Source of the DNA: Bacteroidales bacterium
Lineage (GTDB): Bacteria; Bacteroidota; Bacteroidia; Bacteroidales; F082
Length of the DNA: 53,410 nt
Direction of reading: 5' to 3'
Assembly: GCA_016281295.1 (NCBI GenBank)
Contig: JAEEII010000327.1
Location: forward strand, 1 to 53,410
The notes under the pieces were generated by a model. The model searched no databases and was not told the DNA's origin. It worked only from the letters and a program-made list of their open reading frames with translations. Positions 33,683-43,593 of this stretch are shown here, one piece after another. Positions within the stretch are counted from its first letter, which is position 1, and the number at the start of each line of letters is the position of its first letter. The position numbers were made by a program, and so were the translations under genes.

Positions 33683-34936
33683 TTACTTGACCGTAGGCAT
33701 GGTATAGGACAAGTTGAAGCGCAAGGTGTGTTCAAGAGGATTGGTTCCCACTTTTCCATTGACTGGAACAAGGTAGGAGACATCGAGACCCAGGACATTG
33801 TACTTCAAGGCAGCGCCAAGGGTGATGTATTTACGATTACCTTTCAGAGCGGTTTCATTGAAATAGCCAGCACGGAAGGAGAACGCATTATTATACCAAT
33901 ATTCCACGCCAAGTCCCACATTGTATTCACACAGCTCTTCATAGAACTTGCCCATGCCCACTTTCTCACCATAATCATTATAGCTGTAACCAGGGGCGTC
34001 ATAGAAAGAGTGGATGATACCAACCATCACAGAGACGTCGTCCGACATGCCCTCTTCAATCACCAGGTTGCCATTAGCATCCACTTCGTATGCGCCGTTA
34101 GGTCCTCTCTTATAGAGCGGCGGGGTAGGAACCAATAATTTGGTCACATCCACCATGAATGAGAGAGTTTGGTACTCATCTAAGTGTAATTTCATGCTGG
34201 GTCCGAAGCGCAAAGTCGTGGGGATAAAATCCTTGTCAATGCTGGTGCTTCTATAGCTCACCTTGGAACCGATGTTATTCACACACACGCCCCAGGCAAA
34301 ATCAGCTTCCATATCACGGAACCATTCCACAGGACGTTTATAATAAACTGCCACATCAGCAGCCACAGACCATCCTGGGAAAGAGCCCTCGCCTTGGCTT
34401 TGGGTCAAGTTTGAATAGATGAAACGACCCGCCACTGCACCCGATAGGTAATCGGTCAACATACGGGAATACGTAAGATCCAACGCCCATTCATTCGGAT
34501 TGTATTCACCCAATGAGCCGCCGTTTTCATCGGTAAACTTGATTTGACCAACATTAAAATACCTCAGGGTACCAGCCAACGATGATTCTGCGTTCAGTTT
34601 GCCTGCCACTGCGAGATATGCCAAATGCATATCTGGTACCAAGTTATGCAACCAAGGGCTATAGCCCAAACCGACACTGAAAGGTTCTGTCAAATACGTA
34701 TATTTGGCAGGATTATAATTCATACTATACACATCCGCCTCCGACGACACGCCACAATCACCTATAGCACCACCACGGGCATCGGGAGAAATGGATACGA
34801 ACGGAACGGCAGTAGTAATGACATTAGGATTCAGTGACTGACCCGAAAGTTCATGATATTCAGGAGTTTCTTGGGCAAACAAGCCAATACCTGACATCGC
34901 CAAAACAGCTCCTAACAGAAATGCTTTTCTCTTCAT
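33683..34936 (-). CDS. porV: Type IX secretion outer-membrane shuttle protein PorV
   Basis: This 417-residue FadL-like barrel starts with a signal peptide ending GLFAQ. The characteristic PorV opening follows: LNPNVITTAVPFVSISPDARGGAIGD, with ADVYSMNYNPAKYTYL after it. PorV receives type IX cargo at the translocon and hands it to the PorU sortase. I chose the ATG at 34936; the longer frame uses a TTG four codons earlier. It is encoded next to the PorU-like genes, as in Porphyromonas gingivalis, but has its own -7 box. Confidence 0.92.
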   Translation of the reverse strand: MKRKAFLLGAVLAMSGIGLFAQETPEYHELSGQSLNPNVITTAVPFVSISPDARGGAIGDCGVSSEADVYSMNYNPAKYTYLTEPFSVGLGYSPWLHNLVPDMHLAYLAVAGKLNAESSLAGTLRYFNVGQIKFTDENGGSLGEYNPNEWALDLTYSRMLTDYLSGAVAGRFIYSNLTQSQGEGSFPGWSVAADVAVYYKRPVEWFRDMEADFAWGVCVNNIGSKVSYRSTSIDKDFIPTTLRFGPSMKLHLDEYQTLSFMVDVTKLLVPTPPLYKRGPNGAYEVDANGNLVIEEGMSDDVSVMVGIIHSFYDAPGYSYNDYGEKVGMGKFYEELCEYNVGLGVEYWYNNAFSFRAGYFNETALKGNRKYITLGAALKYNVLGLDVSYLVPVNGKVGTNPLEHTLRFNLSYTMPTVK

Positions 34937-34965
34937 ACTTAGTATCAATTAGCTATTAAAACATA

Positions 34966-34973
34966 CAAAGATA
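34966..34973 (-). promoter_or_regulatory. porV promoter -7 box
   Basis: The minus strand reads TATCTTTG, a consensus -7 box 30 bases before the porV ATG and after the stop of the second PorU-like gene. No clear -33 element is seen. It suggests porV can be transcribed apart from the two upstream genes. Confidence 0.6.
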
Positions 34974-35013
34974 ACGATATACTGAATGCTTTATTATATT
35001 TTAAAAAATTTTT

Positions 35014-38000
35014 TTATCCGATGAACAGTCGTTTTGATACAGTCCTGGTTTTCCCCTGTGAATCTGTAACGGAAAGCCTGTAAACATAGATTCCAGCTTT
35101 CAGTCGTTGCCCATGACTACCACGGCCATCCCAAACCAAGGGAGGCACCACGCCCCCAGTGGCAGCGGTTTGCTGGTTGATATCAGCCACACAACGTCCC
35201 ATCATGTCATACACCTCAATACGCACCGACAAGTTTTCCGTCTTGTCGCCATGCACAAAAGAAAACCGGGTCTCACCTTGGAAGGGATTCGGGTAATTGC
35301 ACACATCAGCAAGCATGATACCTTCCTTAATCACAAAAGAAATCTCCACTTCCGATGGATTATTCTGGGTATCCCATGCTTTCAGTTTGAATCCGTAAGT
35401 ACCATCATCAAGCTCTTTCACAGGGATAGCAATCCTGCCCTTGCGATAATCGTCCATAGCGGGCTCAAACCAACTGTTCAAAAGCATGTTGTCGTATTCA
35501 GCCAAGGTGCTGTTCAAAAGGATATTTCTTCCGATGCAAACATTGTAATGATAGATTCCCTGTTCATCGAACAAATCGGCATACAAAATCCCATTGCGGC
35601 TCACTTGGTCACCACTGACAAAGTCAGGAGTGTTCCAATAAAGATGGATATCCGGCCCTTGATGGTCAAAAACCGTCAACGAATCCGCCCCCGTTAGTGC
35701 CAGATCGTCGAAAACACCTGTAGCATCCATCTGCCTAAGCGAATCGTATGCGTAGTAGCTCAACCGAGCATTCCCTTCCCAATAGTTAACGTCCAAAGGT
35801 ACTTGCATCTTGACGGTAAACTGGCCATCCCTCACCGTTGCCTTGCCCTTGAACAAGACATCATTATAATAGGTGTAATCACGGGGATTCACGAAATTGC
35901 CCAATGTGGTGTATTTGGTTCTCTTGTCATAGAGACAAACTGAAAGCTCTCCATTAAATAAGGTATCAATCTTTCCCTCCGACGAGAAAACACAACCTTC
36001 CACTGTCACCAAGCTTCCGGCAGTGACGGCGGGGTTTTCAGACACCCCATTGATCTTTTGGGTGACGACCCGCAAAACAGGGGTGGAAATGCGCAAAGCA
36101 GGATCGCCAAAAAGCACGAAACCAATGTTTGACGAGGAATAATACTTGGGATCCGCTTTGGTACTCCGAACGATATCGCCGAAACGCAAAGACTGCCTAT
36201 TACGTTGGCTGTACAGATGCTTATGAAAGGATTTTGAGACCTTTTGGTTGTTTGTTCCCAAGGTAGGCCTTACGGTGGTGAGCATGGCGATGGCACCTCC
36301 GTGAGGATTCAAGAACAACAGCTCACCAGCAGAGACCAGGCTTGGGTTATCGAATTTGCTGAACTCGCAGGTAGCAGTATGGACAAAAGGAAGCCTGTCG
36401 TAATTGTTCATCGCGAGGATGTCGGAATTGGTAAGGATCAATTCCTCCATGAGACCTCTCACCCCGCCATGACCCGTATAACTCACCACCCCCACTCCTT
36501 GGTCAAAGTAATCCATTAACACGTCATGTGCCTCAGGCACACGCTTCCCAGAAGGAGTGTTGACAATAGGATAAGAATCCGTGTACAGTTTCTTGACCGT
36601 GGCTATCGGATAGACCGTATCCAGAATCTTTTCCAAATCCTCTGTATAGTCCATATAGGAACGCGCGTCATTGTCAACCAAGAATAGATGGTTGTTTTTC
36701 CAGTCACCGTGAGTGGACGACAGATCCGCATAGTGTTTGACTTTTTCCAGCAAGGCCTCGCCTTGTTCAGGGGTCGTGATGGGCAAACGACCCACGCCGA
36801 TATCCACGTATCCCGTACACTTTTCACCTTCGTTGGTATCCATCAATGCGAAATAGTCGTCGGAACACATCGAGGCCACTTCATACCAAGGTTTCTCAAG
36901 GATTTCGTAGGTTGGAACAAAATTGTTTCCAAATCCTTTGATGTCGCGATAATCGTGAGTGCCTTTGCCCATCAGCATCACATATTTCAGTTTTCTCCCA
37001 CTACGGAGATAGACCATTCTGATGAAATCCCTGACAGCCGTAGGGTCAGCCATGCCTGTCCCGAACTCATTATAGATTTCCTCCACATCGGCCACAACAC
37101 AGTCCATGTCATCTTGTTCCAGATGGAAATCCGCAAAGGCGTTAGAGGTTTCCCAGAACAAACGCGGGCTGATGATGAGTAACTCAGCATTGGAGATTGC
37201 GTGAAGGTTTTGGTTCGGGATTGGGTAACACGAGGCCACTGTCCGTGCCGAAGAAGGGTTGAATACCTGATAGCGTTGTTCCTCATGGCTATCAATACCA
37301 AAGGTAGAGAATCCCAATTGATGATCCATAACTTGTTTTTTGGGATGCATGGGGTCGGTAACATCCCAGCAAGATGCCGTGCTCCCCGCCCCATTCACAC
37401 GCACCCTGGCCACTGGAGTCTCTATTTGGGAAGGCACCAGCCCAAAGGCCAGCATATCTCCATGAAAGACCAACTCGCGCCAGCAATTGATTACGAAATA
37501 GTCCAGATAAAGCAAAGCGTTTTCTGAGACAGGGTTGATTTCGTATCGTATGGACAGATGTTCCGAATCCACAAAACACATCCCATTGTTAAAGTCATGC
37601 TCATGACCGAAATTCAAGTCAGAGCTTTTGGCAATATCAACATGGTCAACGAGCAAATTGTTGTTCATCCAGAGGTTGTAAGAAAAGCGTGAGGGGCATC
37701 TACCCAGCACACGTGAAAACATGTGAATCACCTTGGCAGTGACAAGGTCAGGGATGTCCAGTTCAAACTCCTTGCTGCCTTCTAATGAGGTAAACATATC
37801 GCCATACCAAGTTCTCCCAGAAGCGAAAGGCGATATTTCTTCATTTTCGTGATAGAAACAATCCGGATATTGGGTGATGACAGCGTCCGATTCCGAGGTG
37901 GTGACAACAGGTTTGTCAGTCACCCTCAGACCGTTCTCGTTCCCTTCGAGGCAAAGAAAATAAAACACGGTGTCGGAATAGGTATTGCGCTCGCACTGGT

Positions 38001-38400
38001 AATAGCCTTTGTTAGTCCATGTCTTGGTCAGCGGTCCTTGTCCAAAGAAGATGATTCTGTCGTTCCCGTTGAAAGCGCCATCTTCATCGCCAGTGATTTG
38101 GATGGAAATCTCGTTTAAGTCATCGTAGCGCGAGGCGGCATTGGCTTCGGGAAGCATGCTCTGCACGTTGCCAAAAAGGCGGATCTTAGACGGATCCACA
38201 CTTTGGGTCTCCACGCCAAGCGCTTGCAAGTCTGCCACGCCAAGGCCATAAATTCCCTCTTCCACCACACCTATTTTATACCATGCATGGTCTTTCAGCA
38301 CCGATTCGGTTTTTTCCCATTGGGCACAAAGCGGGAGATGCCAGCCAACGATGAGCAACAGCAACACCAGACGCGTTTTTATCATATTTGATGAGATCAT
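35014..38400 (-). CDS. PorU-like type IX sortase, second copy (peptidase family C25)
   Basis: This 1128-residue protein has a signal peptide ending PLCAQ and the PorU N-terminal region (WYKIGVVEEGIYGLGVADL). The gingipain-type C25 domain carries the catalytic His in SYTGHGG (His644) and Cys in TATCEFSKFD (Cys678). A C-terminal sorting-like domain has NYPNPFQGETRFSF, YDMMGRCVADI and KAGIYVYRLSV. PorU cleaves the sorting domain from cargo and joins cargo to lipopolysaccharide. It starts one base after the stop of the first copy. The pair differ throughout but share length and layout, consistent with an old tandem duplication. Both could be active. Which cargo this one serves is unknown. Confidence 0.85.
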   Translation of the reverse strand: MISSNMIKTRLVLLLLIVGWHLPLCAQWEKTESVLKDHAWYKIGVVEEGIYGLGVADLQALGVETQSVDPSKIRLFGNVQSMLPEANAASRYDDLNEISIQITGDEDGAFNGNDRIIFFGQGPLTKTWTNKGYYQCERNTYSDTVFYFLCLEGNENGLRVTDKPVVTTSESDAVITQYPDCFYHENEEISPFASGRTWYGDMFTSLEGSKEFELDIPDLVTAKVIHMFSRVLGRCPSRFSYNLWMNNNLLVDHVDIAKSSDLNFGHEHDFNNGMCFVDSEHLSIRYEINPVSENALLYLDYFVINCWRELVFHGDMLAFGLVPSQIETPVARVRVNGAGSTASCWDVTDPMHPKKQVMDHQLGFSTFGIDSHEEQRYQVFNPSSARTVASCYPIPNQNLHAISNAELLIISPRLFWETSNAFADFHLEQDDMDCVVADVEEIYNEFGTGMADPTAVRDFIRMVYLRSGRKLKYVMLMGKGTHDYRDIKGFGNNFVPTYEILEKPWYEVASMCSDDYFALMDTNEGEKCTGYVDIGVGRLPITTPEQGEALLEKVKHYADLSSTHGDWKNNHLFLVDNDARSYMDYTEDLEKILDTVYPIATVKKLYTDSYPIVNTPSGKRVPEAHDVLMDYFDQGVGVVSYTGHGGVRGLMEELILTNSDILAMNNYDRLPFVHTATCEFSKFDNPSLVSAGELLFLNPHGGAIAMLTTVRPTLGTNNQKVSKSFHKHLYSQRNRQSLRFGDIVRSTKADPKYYSSSNIGFVLFGDPALRISTPVLRVVTQKINGVSENPAVTAGSLVTVEGCVFSSEGKIDTLFNGELSVCLYDKRTKYTTLGNFVNPRDYTYYNDVLFKGKATVRDGQFTVKMQVPLDVNYWEGNARLSYYAYDSLRQMDATGVFDDLALTGADSLTVFDHQGPDIHLYWNTPDFVSGDQVSRNGILYADLFDEQGIYHYNVCIGRNILLNSTLAEYDNMLLNSWFEPAMDDYRKGRIAIPVKELDDGTYGFKLKAWDTQNNPSEVEISFVIKEGIMLADVCNYPNPFQGETRFSFVHGDKTENLSVRIEVYDMMGRCVADINQQTAATGGVVPPLVWDGRGSHGQRLKAGIYVYRLSVTDSQGKTRTVSKRLFIG

Positions 38401-38401
38401 A

Positions 38402-41400
38402 TTACCGGATTATTATGAGTTTTGAGCTGACAGAGGCCGTTTCTTTTTTATCGTTCGTTACAGTGATACAATATCCATACACGCCGGCAGGCAGCGGTTT
38501 CCCTGTTCCGGAACGACCGTCCCAACGGATGGGATTGATACGGGTTGAGTTGCCCAACACCTGTTCTTTCAACACTGCGACAAGACGACCCATCATATCA
38601 TAGATGCTGATCTGGACATCCATATTGTTTCCCATCTGGTTATGTCCGAAGCTGAAACCTGTTCCCTGAGCATCCGTAAAAGGATTCGGGGCACAATACG
38701 GATCTTCCAATGACATCATATCGCTGTTCCTAACCTTAAAATAGACGGTTTCTGTATTGGAGTTGTTGAAGACATCCCACACCTTCAAAGAAAGCATGTA
38801 ATCCCCTTCCTGAAGGTTCTGCATACGATAGGTGACCACGCCTTTTCCTTGGCTGCCAAGGTCGGAGACAAAATAGTCATTCAGCACGTAGGTTTCTTTG
38901 GATGAGCCAGTGAGGGTAGCGACGATATCGTGTCCGATTCCCGTGCCTGTGGTGTTTATGCCACTTTCATCCTCCACGTAGGCGAGCAGCACGGGGTTGT
39001 TACCGGTGATACCCCCGCTGACAAAATGGTCATCGTCAATAAACAACTGAATCTCAGGCGGAGTCTCATCCATGACTGCATCCTCATAAAAGCCTCCAAT
39101 GATGAAATCCTCTGATTTTCCCGAGGCATCATTGACATAGTCGGTGGCATAATAGCTCACCATTCCATTCCCGAACTGGTAAGAAATATCTCTTGGAACG
39201 ATGAAGTCAATCGAGAAATGACCATTCACAACTTCCGTCTTTCCATTGAAAATCACGCTATTATAAAGTCCAAACTCCCGTTGAGCGGTATTTTCATCTC
39301 CGAGCGTCTTACAAATGGATTCTTTGTCATAGACACTGACATAGATGATGCCATTAAATGACGATGCCACCAAGCCATCAGCGTCTTTGACCACGCCAGC
39401 AATCGTAGTTGGCTGCAAGGCTTTCAGCGTATCGTCGAGGCTAGTGGTCTCAACGGTCCAAGTCGGCATTGGCAAGCGAAGGGCAGGATCGCCGAAAAAC
39501 ACATAAATCCTGTCGGTCGTCGCCTCAGTTTCTCGTCTTGATTTGGAAAGGCGGAAAACATCCCCCAGACGCGGACGTTGGCCATCCATCATCTCAAACA
39601 AATGGCTATAGACCTCGGTGATAAACCGCTTGTTATTGGTTCCGTAGGTTACTCTCGACGTGGTGAACATGGCAATCATTCCCCCGTACGGGTTCAAAAA
39701 AGCATATTCACCCAAGGAAGTTCGGGTATGGTCGTCATATCTACTGAATTCACAAGTTCCGGTGATCATCAAGGGATATTTGGGGCCATTGCGCCAGGTG
39801 TTGACATCCGAACGTTGCATCAAACGCTCCCCCGCCAGTTGAACCTCGCCTCCGTGTCCCACATAATTAAGCACCAGGCCGCCCTTGTCCATACGGTTAT
39901 TAAGAGCCTTGTTAACATCAGGGGCCAGTTGTCCGCTGGGGGTATTTTCCTGGTTATAGGCATCCAGGTAGATCTTATCCACCACCAGGTTTTCCCCTCC
40001 GGTGTTCTTGATGAGATTGGCGTATGACTCGGAATGGTCGAAAAACTGATTGTCCTCCGCATCATCACATAAAAAGGTGATGACGTTTCGCCAGGGTCCC
40101 ATGGAATATTCATTTTTCGTCAGGTAGTTTTCCACTTTGGTAACCATCTGCGTGGCCTGCTCCACCGTGCTGACTGGGAAACGTCCAGCCCCGATGTCGG
40201 GAGTGGAGCTTCCCAAAGCCCCTTCGGTTTCATCCATGAAGCAGAAATAATCATCGGTGACGATATTGGAAAGAATATCGGTTGACTGCACCAACTCATA
40301 GGTCGGCACAAAGTTTACGACACCGTTTCTGTTCTTGTAGTCGAACGAGGCGTCACCAAACAGGAGAAGGTAACGCAAGGGCGTGCTGTCATGATAAAGC
40401 ATGCGGCAATAATCTCTGATGGCAGTGACATCCTGTGCGCCGCAGGAGAACTCGTTATAGATTTCCTGGGGAGTGACGATTTTGATTCTCAGGTCAGGGT
40501 CATAAACCGAATGGATAGATTTCAATCGTTCCGCTTGGTCCAAAAAGTCGGGATAAGTCACCATCAGATAGTCGTAGTTGTGGTCGCCATGCAGGTCTTG
40601 GTTCTTCACGGCTCCTATCAAGGTTGGAGTATGGTAGGAAGAGCCGTCGAAGGCAATGAACTCGTTACATGGACTTCCAGCCACTTTGAAGCTGAAAAAC
40701 GATCCCGAGAGCTGTCCGTTGATTATCATGGGATTCACGGAGTCGGTCACATTCCACACTTGGAGGTTGGCCGACGCGCCCGTCAGCTTATATTGATACA
40801 CTTGACTCGTTTCAATAGCCTCTGGGTTGCGGAAGCACATCTCTCCTCCCATGAAATGCAGCGAGCGCCATGCGTTCACAGCGATATAATCCACATAACC
40901 GATAGATGTCGTTCCGGCAATCCCCTGGTGGCGCAGCACCACTTTGATGGCATCGCCATTGACGGTTCCCGAGACAAAACCTGATGCAGGATATGAGAAA
41001 GCATGATCAGAGCCGGGAGCTGTAGATGATATATTGAACGACTTTTGCAGCACCTCATTGACATACAGCTCAAAAGTGGCCGGCTGGAAATTCCTTCCGG
41101 CGAGGTTCACTCTGACACTGCAAGGACGGGTTGTCTTCGCATGATGGAAGGTGAAGGTCTTCGACAACGAGGTATTACCATCAAGGATATCGCTGTAGTA
41201 AGTACGGCCCGCATTGATAAGGTTATAATTGTCTTTTTCGTACACCTGATAATCCAGGAATTCCGTCACTGTGACACCTGCGGTTTGGCCAGGCTGTTGT
41301 GCGGTTTCAATTCTTTTCCCTTGTCCGAGGTCTGCGGTGAGAAAAGCGTATGCCTCGTCATCGTATGCATTGGGAAGATGGACAAAGGCGTTTTCAGTTG

Positions 41401-41809
41401 TTTGATAACGCCAAGTCAGTGGTCCTCGAGCATAAAACAAGATATAGTCTTTTTTATCAAATTTGCCATCGGCCTCACCCGAGACAAAGATAGGGATTTC
41501 GGTTAAGTCGTCGAAACGCGGCTGGTTGTTCAACTCGTTCAGCAGGCCACCTCCGTTGTGATAGACACGGATATGGCGAGGGTCAAGATGGTCAACATCC
41601 ATTCCCAGTTCCGAGAGATCAGAATACGTCAGCCGTTGGATTCCCGTTGCTGATACGCCCACCTTAAACCATTTTCCAGAGGCGAGCACCGAATGAGCCG
41701 CATATCTATTAGATAAGGTATCCAAAGACGACTGTCCGTACAAGTCAGAAAGCCAACCTGTAAGCGACAGTAACAAAAAAAGAGAGCATATTTTCATAGT
41801 CGGTTTCAT
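38402..41809 (-). CDS. porU: Type IX secretion sortase PorU (peptidase family C25)
   Basis: This 1135-residue protein has a signal peptide to about residue 25. The PorU N-terminal region has VLASGKWFKVGVSATGIQRL. A C25 protease domain carries His652 in NYVGHGG and Cys686 in TGTCEFSRYDD, with FLNPYGGMIAMFTTSR after it. The C-terminal domain shows PNPFTDAQGTGFSFG, YDMMGRLVAVL and PLPAGVYGYCI. PorU is the surface sortase of the type IX system. I call this copy porU because it is nearest gldJ, as in Flavobacterium, but the two copies are equally PorU-like by motif. It is the first gene of the minus-strand set, with a TATCTTCG box upstream. Confidence 0.87.
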   Translation of the reverse strand: MKPTMKICSLFLLLSLTGWLSDLYGQSSLDTLSNRYAAHSVLASGKWFKVGVSATGIQRLTYSDLSELGMDVDHLDPRHIRVYHNGGGLLNELNNQPRFDDLTEIPIFVSGEADGKFDKKDYILFYARGPLTWRYQTTENAFVHLPNAYDDEAYAFLTADLGQGKRIETAQQPGQTAGVTVTEFLDYQVYEKDNYNLINAGRTYYSDILDGNTSLSKTFTFHHAKTTRPCSVRVNLAGRNFQPATFELYVNEVLQKSFNISSTAPGSDHAFSYPASGFVSGTVNGDAIKVVLRHQGIAGTTSIGYVDYIAVNAWRSLHFMGGEMCFRNPEAIETSQVYQYKLTGASANLQVWNVTDSVNPMIINGQLSGSFFSFKVAGSPCNEFIAFDGSSYHTPTLIGAVKNQDLHGDHNYDYLMVTYPDFLDQAERLKSIHSVYDPDLRIKIVTPQEIYNEFSCGAQDVTAIRDYCRMLYHDSTPLRYLLLFGDASFDYKNRNGVVNFVPTYELVQSTDILSNIVTDDYFCFMDETEGALGSSTPDIGAGRFPVSTVEQATQMVTKVENYLTKNEYSMGPWRNVITFLCDDAEDNQFFDHSESYANLIKNTGGENLVVDKIYLDAYNQENTPSGQLAPDVNKALNNRMDKGGLVLNYVGHGGEVQLAGERLMQRSDVNTWRNGPKYPLMITGTCEFSRYDDHTRTSLGEYAFLNPYGGMIAMFTTSRVTYGTNNKRFITEVYSHLFEMMDGQRPRLGDVFRLSKSRRETEATTDRIYVFFGDPALRLPMPTWTVETTSLDDTLKALQPTTIAGVVKDADGLVASSFNGIIYVSVYDKESICKTLGDENTAQREFGLYNSVIFNGKTEVVNGHFSIDFIVPRDISYQFGNGMVSYYATDYVNDASGKSEDFIIGGFYEDAVMDETPPEIQLFIDDDHFVSGGITGNNPVLLAYVEDESGINTTGTGIGHDIVATLTGSSKETYVLNDYFVSDLGSQGKGVVTYRMQNLQEGDYMLSLKVWDVFNNSNTETVYFKVRNSDMMSLEDPYCAPNPFTDAQGTGFSFGHNQMGNNMDVQISIYDMMGRLVAVLKEQVLGNSTRINPIRWDGRSGTGKPLPAGVYGYCITVTNDKKETASVSSKLIIIR

Positions 41810-41839
41810 CGAAAGAACACACCAATATAAATTAAGGAA

Positions 41840-41937
41840 CGAAGATACAACTTTTTTATTATTTAAATAGGAATTCTGCGGAAGAAAAGTTTTTTGACAT
41901 AAAAAGACCTAGGAAACGAAAAAAAGAAGTACTTTTG
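41840..41937. promoter_or_regulatory. Divergent promoter region between porU and gldJ
   Basis: The minus strand reads TATCTTCG (41847-41840), one base off the -7 consensus, 31 bases before porU. The plus strand has TACTTTTG (41930-41937), a consensus -7 box 89 bases before gldJ. The remaining intergenic bases are AT-rich, with no other feature seen. Confidence 0.5.
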
Positions 41938-42025
41938 TGGCTGAATTGTTTTAAGTGAAAAAAAATTCCATTTCACACAATAAAAGCGCGACAAGGAAGT
42001 TTTTTAAGCATCAAATTCATTTGCA

Positions 42026-43519
42026 ATGAAATTTAGAATCGGATTAAAGACATTAGCCCTCTGCCTTATGGCAGGGATCTTATTCACCGCTTGTTCCAAG
42101 AAGACCTCACGCACCACAGGTTGGGCATACAACGACCCCAACAATGGAGGTTTTGAAGTGGCGGAGATCAACGACCAACAGATTGGTCCTGGTTTGATTG
42201 CCATTGAAGGCGGTACTTTTGTCATGGGAGGCACTACTGACAATTTGACTTACAGTTGGGACAACGTGCCCCGCAAGGTCACTGTGCCATCGTTTTTGAT
42301 GGACCGCACCGAAGTGAGCAACGTGGATTATCTGGAATACATCTACTGGCTGTCACGTGTTTACGGTCAGAACTATCCCATGGCTGTTCGCAACGCCTTG
42401 CCCGACACTTTGGTATGGCGTGGACGCATGACGTATAATGAGCCGATGATTGAGATTTATTTCCGTCATCCCGCCTACAGCGACTATCCGGTAGTAGGTG
42501 TCACTTGGGTTCAGGCCAACGACTACTGTTCATGGCGTACGGACCGTGTGAACGAGTTGATGCTTATCAAAGCGGGCATCCTCGACTGGGATCCAAACCA
42601 GCAGGATGAAGAGAACTTCAACACCGACGCATATCTCGCGGGGCAATACATCGGCAATGTGAAAAACGGCAAGAAAGACCTCAGCAAACAGAACGGAGAT
42701 GGCATCCGCAACGTGAATCTGTCGGATGGCATCCTGCTTCCCTCCTATCGTCTTCCCACGGAAGCTGAATGGGAATATGCCGCTGTGGGTCTGATTGGCA
42801 ACACCAACAACGACATCATCACCCAGCGCAAGGTTTATCCCTGGAACGGTGACGGTCTTCGCACCGACAACAAGAAATACCGTGGCAGCTTCATGGCTAA
42901 CTTCAAGATTGGCCCCGGCAACTACATGGGTGTCGCTGGCAACCTCAATGACGGTGCCGCACTGCCCGCCCCTGTGGGATCCTACTGGCCCAACGACTAC
43001 GGTCTGTACAACATGGCCGGCAATGTCTCCGAATGGGTTGGCGATGTCTATCGTCCTTTGACCTTTGAGGATGTGGCCGACTACAGTCCTTTCCGTGGTA
43101 ACGTATTCACCCAGAAAGTACTTGACGAAGACGGCTTCATCGCCCAGAAGGACTCCTTGGGACGCATCCGCAGAGAGCCTATCCCTCAGGACCAGGCTGC
43201 CAAACGCCAGAACTACCGTACCTCCTTCAACTCCAACTATGCTGACGGCGACTATATGTCATCTATCCGTAGCAACTGGACTGACACTCAGGAAGACCAG
43301 AGCTCCTTTACCAAAGACATGTACGACTACGCTACCAACGAGACCTCTGGTACCACCCTCATCAGCGACGAGTCGAGGGTGTACAAAGGAGGTTCCTGGG
43401 CCGACGGTCCTTATTACCTGAGTCCAGGCACACGACGTTACCTCAACCAAAACCAGTCGTCGGCCTCCATTGGCTTCCGCTGTGCCATGAACAAGGTCGG
43501 CAGCTCTTTGGCAAAATAA
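42026..43519 (+). CDS. gldJ: GldJ-type lipoprotein of the type IX secretion system
   Basis: This 497-residue protein has a lipoprotein signal ending LFTAC (Cys23). A formylglycine-generating-enzyme-like (sulfatase-modifying) fold follows from about residue 50: IEGGTFVMGG, VPSFLMDRTEVSNVDYLEY, YRLPTEAEWEYAA, GLYNMAGNVSEWVGD, KGGSWADGP and GFRCAMNKV. GldJ and GldK/PorK share this fold. GldJ is needed for the type IX system and gliding in Flavobacterium. Next to porU and before murF is the gldJ arrangement I know from gliding Bacteroidota, which favours GldJ over PorK. No other gliding genes are in the window. Confidence 0.85.
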   Translation: MKFRIGLKTLALCLMAGILFTACSKKTSRTTGWAYNDPNNGGFEVAEINDQQIGPGLIAIEGGTFVMGGTTDNLTYSWDNVPRKVTVPSFLMDRTEVSNVDYLEYIYWLSRVYGQNYPMAVRNALPDTLVWRGRMTYNEPMIEIYFRHPAYSDYPVVGVTWVQANDYCSWRTDRVNELMLIKAGILDWDPNQQDEENFNTDAYLAGQYIGNVKNGKKDLSKQNGDGIRNVNLSDGILLPSYRLPTEAEWEYAAVGLIGNTNNDIITQRKVYPWNGDGLRTDNKKYRGSFMANFKIGPGNYMGVAGNLNDGAALPAPVGSYWPNDYGLYNMAGNVSEWVGDVYRPLTFEDVADYSPFRGNVFTQKVLDEDGFIAQKDSLGRIRREPIPQDQAAKRQNYRTSFNSNYADGDYMSSIRSNWTDTQEDQSSFTKDMYDYATNETSGTTLISDESRVYKGGSWADGPYYLSPGTRRYLNQNQSSASIGFRCAMNKVGSSLAK

Positions 43520-43540
43520 CTTAAAACGCAAACCATACAA

Positions 43541-43572
43541 AAAGCCGTTTGACTCCTCAAACGGCTTTTTTT
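43541..43572 (+). terminator. Rho-independent terminator between gldJ and murF
   Basis: A 12-base perfect stem, AAAGCCGTTTGA (43541-43552) with TCAAACGGCTTT (43557-43568), closes a CTCC loop and is followed by further T. It lies 21 bases after the gldJ stop and 25 before the murF start. The A-run on its other side would let it work in both directions. Confidence 0.93.
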
Positions 43573-43593
43573 CAATCAATAAATAACCACAAC

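Noticed and set aside
35014..41809. Secreted gingipain-like virulence proteases
   Set aside because: Both proteins have the PorU N-terminal region and lie beside porV and gldJ, so sortase is the better call despite the shared C25 fold.
42026..43519. Sulfatase-maturation (formylglycine-generating) enzyme
   Set aside because: The fold is shared, but the protein is a lipoprotein next to porU and murF and no sulfatase gene is nearby, which fits GldJ.
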